Assembly (NCBI GenBank): GCA_003249255.1
Contig: QKJP01000048.1
Location: forward strand, 62,001 to 126,000
DNA from: Bacteroidales bacterium
GTDB taxonomy: Bacteria > Bacteroidota > Bacteroidia > Bacteroidales > Marinilabiliaceae
Direction of reading: 5' to 3'
DNA length: 64,000 nucleotides
A program made the position numbers and the translations under genes. The notes under the pieces were generated by a model, which was given only the letters and a program-made list of their open reading frames with translations, was not told where the DNA came from and ran no database searches. Shown here one piece after another: positions 48,401 to 56,407 of this stretch (positions are counted from its first letter, which is position 1; each line of letters starts with the position of its first letter).

Positions 48401-50081
48401 CGTGAACGGAACAAAAATTGGTGAAAGAACAAACACAAGAATATATGGCACAGAAACGCCTGCTTACAACATTGAATCTTTACAGGTAAACACTCCAGCA
48501 ATAGCCTTAGAACCAGGCGATGTAATTCGTGTAACCTCCAACCAAACTTCAAATAATTTGGTAGCAGAAGGAACAGGTTATGCAACTGCACGTGGCCGAT
48601 GGGAAAGCATCGAGATTTGCGACATGAGCGCTCCTATGCCGGTAGACGTTACTGGTATTGTAGACCTTGCAGCAACAGCTACTGTTGGAACTGCAGAAAG
48701 CATCAGCTTGGCTACTACTGTAGAACCTAGCAATGCAACTAATAAGAATATCGAGTATTCATCGAGCAATACTTCGGTAGCTACAGTAAACGCAAACGGT
48801 GAAGTAACTGGTATTACAGTTGGTACAGCTATCATCACAGCAAAAACAGTAGAAGGTGAATATGAAACATCTTGTAAAGTAACCGTTACAAAATCGCTTA
48901 AAGTTGTTCTAAGCCCAATTCACGATGCGTTTATCGAGAATACAACAACTTATAACGATAACAACTTAAAAGTTGAAAATGGTAGAAGAACTGCTTACCT
49001 AATGTTTGATTTAAGTTCAGTAAAAGACGAAATCATTGGTGCGTCATTGCAATTAACCGTAGGAGCGGATGATGGTACGGGTACTTTCAATATCAACTTA
49101 GGTAATGGTACTAGCTGGACTGAAACAACACTAACAACTGCTAATGCACCAACTAAAGGTGCTTCGCTAGGTAGCTTGAATACAACCTATGCCCTAGGTA
49201 GCACTTATACATTCGACTTAGATGCATCTTTAATTAGTGGCGGAGACAAATTAACCTTAATCGTTTCATCTCCTTCAGGTACTTATGATGTGTGGTTTGC
49301 ATCTAAGGAAAGTGGTAATGCACCTCAGCTTACTTTATCATTAAAAGAAGATGATGTAGTAATTGTAGATCCAAATGTAGACCCTATTATCATCGAAGCA
49401 GAAGACTTTGTAACGACTGGTGGTACTGTTGACGACTCTGTATTTGGTTACGATGGAGTAACAGGCGTTGGAGTAAAAATTGATGCTGGTGATGAGTTTA
49501 TCGAGTGGGTAAATAACGGAGATTATGCTGAGTATGCGTTAGAATTTGCAACACCGGCAAGCTACAACATTACTTATACCATTGCTGCACCTGCGGGATC
49601 TGATGATGCTCCGGGTGAAATATCACTTTACTTAGATGATCAGTTAATTTCGACTACCACTGTTACCTCTACTGGTGGATGGAAACAGTTTATTGAATTA
49701 GAAGCAGATGGTATTGTTAATATCTCTAGTTCGTACACCATTAAAATTGTTGCTAGCAACGATGAAACATGGCAATGGAATTTGGATAAAATTACCTTAA
49801 CTCCAGTAGTTAATGAGATTCCTACGACTATTAATAGAGATGAAATTGAAACAGTCGTTTATCCAAATCCATTCATATCAGAAATTAACATTGTTTCGAA
49901 TACAGAATTAGCTAACATTGCCATCATTAACACGAACGGTTCTTTAGTAAAATTAGCAACTGTAAATGCAACTACTGCAACTATCAATGTTAATGACCTA
50001 CCTGCCGGAATCTACATCTTAAAAATCCAAACGGTAGATGAAGAGTATACAACTCAAAAATTATCAAAAACTCGATTCTAA
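45420..50081 (+). pseudogene. multi-domain secreted glycoside hydrolase-like gene with three frameshifts
   Basis: Signal peptide at the start (MKKISNLVLLCLLAFIGVA). The coding frame changes near 45635, 46887 and 47058, each as a one-base loss, and sequence between and after is conserved with no other stops; the three losses together restore the first frame. Decoded order: DUF5060-like domain (to about 45880); TIM-barrel-like glycanase region (about 45890-47150, with WNICEEGG and LQNEWNEVFE as possible acid residues); Big_2; CBM-like; malectin-like; Big_2; CBM96-like; CBM6 (about 49380-49800); T9SS tail (VVYPNPFISEINI). The glycanase family is not identified; the neighbouring agarase suggests a red-algal galactan. 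Recent mutation or sequencing error. Confidence 0.8.
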
Positions 50082-50110
50082 AAATTAAAACACTTCGTTT
50101 TAATTGATCC

Positions 50111-50142
50111 AAAAGCCGCCTGGAAATCCAAAGGCGGCTTTT
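50111..50142 (+). terminator. terminator after the frameshifted glycanase gene
   Basis: AAAAGCCGCCT/AGGCGGCTTTT, an 11-bp perfect stem with a 10-nt loop. Confidence 0.92.
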
Positions 50143-50305
50143 GCTTTTATAGATCCTTCTTAATAAACCTACTAACCTTCTGACCTATTACCTAACGACC
50201 TAACAAGCTTTTTTCTCCAAATCTGTTTACCATTTTGATTAACGCTTGTAATTCATAAGTAAAGATTTAATTATCTTGCATACACACACAACTAACAAAT
50301 AATTT

Positions 50306-53300
50306 ATGTTTAGAGTATTAAGTACATTCGCGCTTGTATTCATGCTGTTATTTGCCATGAATGCAAAAGAAATCCACGTCAGTAAAAGTGGGAACAATTC
50401 TAACCAGGGAACAGCAGCAAGCCCTTATCTAACCATCCAAAAAGCTGCCAATGTAGCAAGCGCCGGAGACATTGTCATCATCCATGCCGGAACCTACGAA
50501 GAAACAGTAACGCCTGCTAATTCAGGATCATCAGGCAACCCCATCGTTTATAAAAGTGCTCCCGGAGAAAAAGTAATCATCTCTGCCATGCAAGCCATCT
50601 CTGGCTGGTCACTAGACAAAGACAATGTTTACAAAACATCAGTAAGTTGGGATCTGGGCCAGGATAACATGGTTCTTCATGGTGATAAATTAATGGATTT
50701 AGCCCGTTGGCCTAATAACACCAGCCAAAGCCCTTTCCCATTAACCTATAATGTAATGACATCCGGTGGTAGCAACTGGCTAGAGTATAGTCCGGGCATT
50801 CCGAACTGGAACTGGGCTGATGGTGGATCGATGCACTTCTACGGGGCTGCCGGTTTCTTAGCCTGGAAAGAATACATCACAAAAGTAGATGGCAATAGAG
50901 TTTATTTCAATTTAGTTCGTAACGAAAACTGGATTCCTGAAAAACATAATCCAGGCTATACCGGACATGGTATTTATGATGGTGAATTTTTCTTACAAGG
51001 TATCCGCGAAGCTTTAGATTATAAAAATGAGTGGTTTTACAACAGTAGTTCAAAAACGCTCTATGTGCAAATTGAAGGAGGAGGAAAACCGGTTGATGGA
51101 GCGGTCATGATGCGTAAACGCAAACAGTGTATCAACATCACAAAAAACTACACTCACTTCGAAAACCTTGCTGTATTTGGAGGCTCTATTGACATTAGCG
51201 GTAACAACAATAAATTAACGCAAGTATCCAGTTTTTATGGCAACTACACATTAGGAGTTGTAAATACCTTTAGTGCAAAAAACCAAAGTGTATACATAGA
51301 TGGAAATAATAACACGGTTGAAAAATGTGAAATCGCTTATGGCGCAGCCAGTGGATTGACCGACAAGGGTGATTACAACAAAGTTTTAAACTGCTACATA
51401 CATCACTTTAACTTTTTGGGTAACTACGACTGTGTATTAAACACACGTGGGGCTGTTGGTGCAAAATACTTAAACAACCGATTGGAATACGGAGGGCGAG
51501 ATATCATACAAGCTTATGCCGATAATTCGGAATATGCCTATAATGATGTAGCTTGGAGTAACATTGTGGCTGATGATTGCGCACTGCTTTATACGACTAA
51601 TACCAGAAGTACAAAATCAACCATTCATCATAACCATTTCCATGATGCTGCATCGAAAGGAAAACGCTTTAAAGCGGCAGGCATTTATTTAGATAACCGC
51701 TCTAAAAATTGGGATGTTCACCACAACGTTGTTTATAATACTGAGTGGACAAATATTCAAATCAATTGGGATGGAACGAACTTAAACATCTTCAACAATA
51801 CTTTTGTAAAAGGAAATGGTACCATGGGAGCCTGGTACAATGGCTATGAGTTCAGTAACGTAAAAGTGTACAACAACCTTACCGACGAAGAAACCATCGA
51901 CAAAGTAGGTAATCAGGAAACTGAAAGCACCTGGGTAGAGCAAGCCGAAAAGAAAAACAATTTGATAAGTAAAGAGTCATTCTTAGATTACGTCAATAAT
52001 AATTTCACCCTTAAGGCTGGTGCCCCTGCTATTGATTACGGAATTGTAATCAGCGGTATTACTGATGGTTACTCCGGTTCAAAACCGGATGTAGGTGCTT
52101 ACGAATTTGGTCAAAACTGGACTGCCGGTATCGATTGGGATCCTTCAGTTGGGCCTACCGGAAATGGTTGTTATGGCCTACCGGGTGAAACATGTGGATC
52201 TGTTGTTGTTCCAACTAAAGATGCAATCAGTTTTGCCAACCTTCCTTCTGAAATAGAGCAATCAACCCTATTCTCAGTTTCAATAGCTTACACAGCTACT
52301 GAGTCTCGTGATGTCATTGCCATCTTAAATGATCCAAACGGTAATTGGTTAGGCAATGGAAAAGCAACCGTTAATAAAGGTACAGGTGTGGCTACCGTGA
52401 ATGTTGAGTTAGCATCTTTACCGGCTTTAGGTAGCAATTACCAATTAGCTTTAGCCATTCGCCCGGTTGGAAGTGGTAATTGGTCTGATAATACAGACGA
52501 AACCAGCACTACAGTAAACATTGTAGAAGATGTCATAAATGCCGATTATGTGGAATTCGTAAACTTACCAACTGAAATTGAACAAGCCATATCTTACACA
52601 GGCAGAATTAAATACGAATCCTTAGGAGCCAGAGACCTATGTTTAATCGTTTCTAAACCGGATGGGACTTGGTTTGCGGTTGGTAAAAAACAAATTGAAG
52701 CCGGTGCGGGTAAAATCGATGTTACCGTTGACTTCCCTTCGTTACCTGAACTTGGTGATGGTTACAAATTTGATATTACCATCCGTCCTGTGGGAGGCAA
52801 CTACGCTAGTAATACTTTTAACCAGTTAAAGCTGGTAAATATTGTAAAAGAAGTGCTAGAAGAAGACCCGACAATCATCATCATTGAAGCTGAAGATTAC
52901 AAAGACACAGATGGAACTATCGATGATTCCTCTTTTGACAATGGCCCGGCAGGAGTTGGTGTTAAAAACGATGGTAGCATCATGAACTGGGTAAACAACG
53001 GCGATTGGGCAGAGTATACCATTAATGTAAGCGGTACCGATTCTTATACAATCACCTATAAAATAGCTTCACCATACAGCAATACAAACATTAACTTATT
53101 GGTAGATGATGCAGAAGTTGCAACTGACATTGCGCCAAACACAGGAGATTGGGGTGTTAATAATACCTGGACTGAACTTACTAGTACAACTAAAATAAAC
53201 TTAACAGCAGGTACTCATACCATAAGAATTCAACCGGGAGAAGATACTTGGAATTGGAATCTGGATTGGATTAAATTAACGCCAAGCTCTTTAGACCTGC

Positions 53301-53554
53301 CAACTAACATGGTGGAATCTGTAATTACAACAGCTGTATCACCAAATCCTGTTGATAATTATGTGATCATCACTTCAAATCAAGAGATTAAAAACATTAT
53401 CTTGTACCATGCAAATGGTAGCTTAATCTTTAACAAAACAATAAATAGTTTATCTAAAAATATTGCCACTAGTAATCTGTTACCTGGTGTTTACATTCTC
53501 AAGGTGCAAACCCAAGATGGCACATGGATTACCAAGAAACTTATGAAGAATTAA
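50306..53554 (+). CDS. right-handed beta-helix protein with CBM6 and T9SS sorting domain
   Basis: 1082 residues. Signal peptide (about 1-19), then IHVSKSGNNSNQGTAASPY and IVIIHAGTYEETV, the DUF1565-like opening of secreted beta-helix enzymes. A parallel beta-helix follows to about 560, with many N-x-I/V and HH-N turns (STIHHNHFHDA, WDVHHNVVYN). Two homologous sandwich modules of about 105 residues start near 641 and 749 (FANLPSEIEQS, FVNLPTEIEQA). CBM6 spans about 858-990 and a T9SS tail ends the protein. Likely a polysaccharide lyase or hydrolase acting on algal glycan; the family and catalytic residues are not recognisable by eye. Confidence 0.82.
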   Translation: MFRVLSTFALVFMLLFAMNAKEIHVSKSGNNSNQGTAASPYLTIQKAANVASAGDIVIIHAGTYEETVTPANSGSSGNPIVYKSAPGEKVIISAMQAISGWSLDKDNVYKTSVSWDLGQDNMVLHGDKLMDLARWPNNTSQSPFPLTYNVMTSGGSNWLEYSPGIPNWNWADGGSMHFYGAAGFLAWKEYITKVDGNRVYFNLVRNENWIPEKHNPGYTGHGIYDGEFFLQGIREALDYKNEWFYNSSSKTLYVQIEGGGKPVDGAVMMRKRKQCINITKNYTHFENLAVFGGSIDISGNNNKLTQVSSFYGNYTLGVVNTFSAKNQSVYIDGNNNTVEKCEIAYGAASGLTDKGDYNKVLNCYIHHFNFLGNYDCVLNTRGAVGAKYLNNRLEYGGRDIIQAYADNSEYAYNDVAWSNIVADDCALLYTTNTRSTKSTIHHNHFHDAASKGKRFKAAGIYLDNRSKNWDVHHNVVYNTEWTNIQINWDGTNLNIFNNTFVKGNGTMGAWYNGYEFSNVKVYNNLTDEETIDKVGNQETESTWVEQAEKKNNLISKESFLDYVNNNFTLKAGAPAIDYGIVISGITDGYSGSKPDVGAYEFGQNWTAGIDWDPSVGPTGNGCYGLPGETCGSVVVPTKDAISFANLPSEIEQSTLFSVSIAYTATESRDVIAILNDPNGNWLGNGKATVNKGTGVATVNVELASLPALGSNYQLALAIRPVGSGNWSDNTDETSTTVNIVEDVINADYVEFVNLPTEIEQAISYTGRIKYESLGARDLCLIVSKPDGTWFAVGKKQIEAGAGKIDVTVDFPSLPELGDGYKFDITIRPVGGNYASNTFNQLKLVNIVKEVLEEDPTIIIIEAEDYKDTDGTIDDSSFDNGPAGVGVKNDGSIMNWVNNGDWAEYTINVSGTDSYTITYKIASPYSNTNINLLVDDAEVATDIAPNTGDWGVNNTWTELTSTTKINLTAGTHTIRIQPGEDTWNWNLDWIKLTPSSLDLPTNMVESVITTAVSPNPVDNYVIITSNQEIKNIILYHANGSLIFNKTINSLSKNIATSNLLPGVYILKVQTQDGTWITKKLMKN

Positions 53555-53570
53555 CTTGGGGTTCTTAGCT

Positions 53571-53625
53571 TTTAGCCTTTGTAATTAATTACACCTAATT
53601 ACGAGGCTAAAGGCTTTGATTTTTT
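53571..53625 (+). terminator. two-tier terminator after the beta-helix gene
   Basis: Outer stem TTTAGCCT/AGGCTAAA and inner stem GTAATTA/TAATTAC, followed by GGCTTTGATTTTTT. Confidence 0.85.
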
Positions 53626-53706
53626 GTCATCGAATTGGCGCGAATTAACACGAATTATTGATTTCAATTCAGAACATCTCCGAACTTCGTGCTTCGTACT
53701 TTAAAA

Positions 53707-54120
53707 CTATAAATCAGCCCAAATCCTCGCTAAAGAGAAGCCCGGAGCATCAATTTTTAAATCGAGAAAATATCCAAATGGCGTTTGCGCTACCTGATGA
53801 TCAACCTTTTCTAAGCGGGCCTGTGCAGCATCAAAAACAGCTTTGGTAAACTCCACCGTGGCCTTTGATTCGGATAGATGAGCAAAGGAATGCAAAACAA
53901 CATTCTTCGTATTGTTCTTGCGAGCGGTCCATTTAAGGTGATTCACCAATTTCTTTTCCCGGCTTTTTACATCTTTTTCTTCATCACTTTCTTCAATCTG
54001 GATAAATGCCAAAATGCAATCCTCAAAGCTCTTTGCTTCACCCGGATCAGGTGCATCTTCTAAATTCTTTTCGGAAGGATTATAGGAAAATGATTGGGTG
54101 TAAAACACTAAAACTTTCAT
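53707..54120 (-). CDS. free-standing threonyl-tRNA synthetase editing-domain protein
   Basis: 137 residues resembling the archaeal ThrRS N-terminal editing domain (D-aminoacyl-tRNA deacylase-like fold). Shared features are the start MKVLVFYTQSFSY, the strand FIQIEESDEE, VVLHSFAHLSESKA and the end TPFGYFLDLKIDAPGFSLARIW. In archaea this domain hydrolyses Ser-tRNA(Thr) with HSFAHLS-type residues. As a separate protein it would be a trans-editing factor. It stands alone, convergent with the beta-helix gene, with no synthetase nearby. Confidence 0.78.
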   Translation of the reverse strand: MKVLVFYTQSFSYNPSEKNLEDAPDPGEAKSFEDCILAFIQIEESDEEKDVKSREKKLVNHLKWTARKNNTKNVVLHSFAHLSESKATVEFTKAVFDAAQARLEKVDHQVAQTPFGYFLDLKIDAPGFSLARIWADL

Positions 54121-54160
54121 TGATAATGTAGTTAGTAAGCACCAAAAGTAACGTTTTTAT

Positions 54161-54718
54161 CGCAAAGCCGCGAAGGCGCAAAGTGAGGTGAGAAAACCCA
54201 AACTACCTTATTAATAGAGATCATTAGACTTTAGATAATAGACCTTAGACTAATTTCCCAATCACTCAAAACCAATCTCCATTAAATACCACTAGCATCA
54301 CCTCAAAAAACAATTATTGAGGTCAGTAGATAAGTACATACATTTCTGTATAAATCTAAAAAAGCCCCAAAGTGGGCGATATCCCAAAGCCTAGCCTGTA
54401 AGGGCTAGGATATTAATCAGGTATTTTATTTAAGCACCAAGGTGCGTAGTCTTAATCACACGACTACGCACCTATATTTGGCGCTAACAATATCATGGCA
54501 TGATATTCATAGCCCTTCAGGCTATGCTTAATGACACCGCATCTTTGATGCTAACGTATGCTTACTATTGATAAGTATTTAACTACTTACCTCTAAACAA
54601 TTATTCTTTTTTCCTTGCCGACTTTGCATCTTTGATAGAGTCTTTTTCTTTGCGACTTTGTGGCTTTGCGAGAGCTTTTTCTCTTGTTGGCTTTGAGAAA
54701 GCTTTTCCTCAATAAAAA
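54161..54718. repeat. GCAAAG-arm intergenic repeat, copy A (interrupted)
   Basis: Left arm of degenerate GCAAAG units (CGCAAAGCCGCGAAGGCGCAAAG), AT-rich core (54230-54318), right arm of the complementary CTTTGC type (54617-54718). The core matches copy B (55070-55322) but is split by the 276-bp element at 54319-54594. Apart from these repeats the spacer 54121-54793 has no gene. Confidence 0.75.
54319..54594. mobile_element. 276-bp non-autonomous element, copy 2
   Basis: Same length as copy 1 (22130-22405) but opposite orientation. Ends GAGGTCAGTAG and CTACTTACCTCT are inverted repeats; AAACAATTATT directly flanks both sides (54308-54318 and 54595-54605), a perfect 11-bp target duplication. 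Copy B of the surrounding repeat has the corresponding unoccupied site with a single AAACAATTATT near 55214-55224. Internal hairpins: AATATCATG/CATGATATT, GGTGCGTAGTC/GACTACGCACC and CCTAGCC/GGCTAGG. Confidence 0.88.
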
Positions 54719-54793
54719 GCTTATAATTTTACGCTGGACACTTTTCTATAAGTTTTATAACTTTCTATCCTAAACCATTAACAATAAACTGAT

Positions 54794-55003
54794 ATGAAAA
54801 AAAACATGGGAAAAGCAGACCGTATTATAAGAATACTAATTGCTGCGATTATTGCAACATTATTTTTTACAAACATCATCGGCGGAACTATTGGCATTAT
54901 CCTACTGGTTTTAGCAGGAATATTTTTATTAACCAGTTTCATAAGTTTTTGTCCCTTATACTTTCCTCTGGGAATAAGCACCTGTAAGAAAAAAGATAAA
55001 TAA
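54794..55003 (+). CDS. DUF2892 (YgaP-type) small inner-membrane protein
   Basis: 69 residues: NMGKADRIIRILIAAIIATL and GTIGIILLVLAGIFLLTSFI are two membrane helices with the usual start N-x-G-x-x-DR, then CPLYFPLGIST. Family members are widespread, sometimes next to rhodanese domains; function unknown. The gene is flanked by two copies of a repeat in the same orientation, which could allow its loss or amplification by recombination. Confidence 0.88.
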   Translation: MKKNMGKADRIIRILIAAIIATLFFTNIIGGTIGIILLVLAGIFLLTSFISFCPLYFPLGISTCKKKDK

Positions 55004-55012
55004 AAAAAGTAT

Positions 55013-55046
55013 ACTCTCAAGATAACTAACTTCTTGAGAGTTCTTT
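55013..55046 (+). terminator. terminator after DUF2892 gene
   Basis: ACTCTCAAG/CTTGAGAGT stem followed by TCTTTT, 10 bp after the stop. Confidence 0.85.
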
Positions 55047-55069
55047 TCAAGCTTTCTACTTCATTTCTT

Positions 55070-55322
55070 GCAAAGACGCTAAGTCGCAAAGTGAGGCAAG
55101 AAAATCCAAACGAACTTATTAATATAGATCGTTAAACTCTAGATAATAGGCTTCAGACTAATTTCCCAATCACTCAAAACCAAACTCAACATTAATTACC
55201 ACTAGCAACACCTCAAAAAAACAATTATTTTTTTTCTTAGCGACTTTGTGCCTTCGCGAGATACATTAATCCTATCGAATTTGTGAAATTGCTTCCCTTT
55301 ACGTCTTTGTGTCTTCGCGAGA
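55070..55322. repeat. GCAAAG-arm intergenic repeat, copy B (uninterrupted)
   Basis: Same organisation as copy A: GCAAAGACGCTAAGTCGCAA left arm, an AT-rich core with the same landmark words (ACTAATTTCCCAATCACTCA, CACCTCAAAA), and a right arm of CTTTGTG/CTTCGCGAG units. It fills the spacer between the DUF2892 gene and the next gene. Confidence 0.75.
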
Positions 55323-55348
55323 ACAACATTCTTTTTTAGCTTTGCACC

Positions 55349-55918
55349 ATGCAAAACATCGAACCATACCGCCGTTGGGAAAAAATCTACTCCCCTTACT
55401 CAGATCCGGACTCTCCTTATTTTGGAGAAGCCTACGATGAATTTTTCTGTAGAAACACCATCTACGATCATTACATCAATCCTCTTTGGGATGACTTTGA
55501 ATCAAAAACACTCTACCTAAAAATTCTTTTTACCGACTACGACCAAGGTTTTACCATTATCGAATTACTTGGCGAATGGAACGATTGCTTGTACAACGAC
55601 ATCATGCATCTAAAACGTAACATCATCGATCATTTGGTAAACAAAGGCATTAACAAGTTTATCCTTATTGGTGAAAATGTGCTTAACTTTCATTATTCAG
55701 ATGATTCTTATTACGAAGAATGGTTTGAGGATGTGGAAGACGGTTGGATCATAGCCCTCAATTTTAGAGAACACATTCTTGCCGAATTCAATAAGATAAA
55801 CCTCAACTATTACATACTGTACGGAGGAAACTTCAACGAGGTAAAATGGCGAACACTCACACCACAGAAGCTTTTTGAAGGCTTGAATGGATGGATTAAT
55901 AAGTCGTTGAATCCATAA
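55349..55918 (+). CDS. conserved hypothetical protein, acidic/aromatic
   Basis: 189 residues, cytosolic by appearance, unusually rich in Tyr, Trp, Phe, Asp and Glu (EPYRRWEKIYSPYSD, SYYEEWFEDVEDGWIIALNF). The N-terminus WEKIYSPYSDPDSPYFGEAYD suggests a conserved surface. I do not recognise the family and see no catalytic motif. It sits alone between the repeat region and the possible small-RNA locus, in the same direction as mutS2 but 489 bp from it. Confidence 0.75.
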   Translation: MQNIEPYRRWEKIYSPYSDPDSPYFGEAYDEFFCRNTIYDHYINPLWDDFESKTLYLKILFTDYDQGFTIIELLGEWNDCLYNDIMHLKRNIIDHLVNKGINKFILIGENVLNFHYSDDSYYEEWFEDVEDGWIIALNFREHILAEFNKINLNYYILYGGNFNEVKWRTLTPQKLFEGLNGWINKSLNP

Positions 55919-56081
55919 TTGATGCATAGTGCATTGATATACATTTTGCAATTTGTGCCTGATGCATCATAAAAACACACTTAACTTTTCAATTGATGAC
56001 TCAATAAACAACTCATTCTCCCAGAAGTTTTTAATGATTCCCTATTGAATTTGGCACTTTTTTTTGAAGTAAGGATTTAGT

Positions 56082-56210
56082 AAAAAAGAAAAAGCCTGTC
56101 TTAGGGTCGACAGGCTGTTGAAACATTCAAAAATTAAACCTAACCTAAACCTCACACACATCCGAATGTTTCAATTATGATATTTAAGGAGATACGTTTG
56201 TTTCAACCTT
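56082..56210 (-). ncRNA. candidate small RNA, about 130 nt
   Basis: Minus strand: promoter TTG-N20-TAAATTTG (56217-56247), then a transcript with TTGAAACATTC/GAATGTTTCAA (an 11-bp perfect stem, 56164-56174 with 56118-56128) and a final hairpin AGCCTGTC/GACAGGCT followed by TTTTTCTTTTTT. A second GTTGAAAC near the 5' end (56200-56207) can compete for the same GTTTCAAC, so two folds exclude each other. No reading frame. Part of the 489-bp spacer upstream of mutS2. The Rfam Flavo-1 or 6S families are possibilities I cannot test. Confidence 0.55.
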
Positions 56211-56216
56211 GTAATA

Positions 56217-56247
56217 CAAATTTACGACTATATCGAAGCAGCGTCAA
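56217..56247 (-). promoter_or_regulatory. promoter of the candidate small RNA
   Basis: TTG (56245-56247), 20 bp, TAAATTTG (56217-56224) on the minus strand, pointing away from mutS2 into the structured spacer. Confidence 0.55.
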
Positions 56248-56383
56248 TGCACATAAACGTTAATAAATTTAAAACATTGTAAAAGCTTCTTTTCTTTTTA
56301 CTTTTTGAAAAAAAAGCAAGAATATAACCAATCAACATTCATATTTTTTCGAAAACAAATTTCAAATAACAAGAGGTAATCCT

Positions 56384-56391
56384 TACTTTTG
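56384..56391 (+). promoter_or_regulatory. -7 element of mutS2 promoter
   Basis: TACTTTTG 17 bp before the GTG start, implying a leader of only about 10 nt. The -33 region is a poor match (TTTC). Confidence 0.5.
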
Positions 56392-56407
56392 CACAAAATT
56401 TTAAAAA

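Noticed and set aside
47376-50081. Separate intact gene for the carbohydrate-binding part of the frameshifted glycanase
   Set aside because: The conserved protein continues in frame upstream of the internal ATG through the frameshift near 47058; no promoter or signal peptide.
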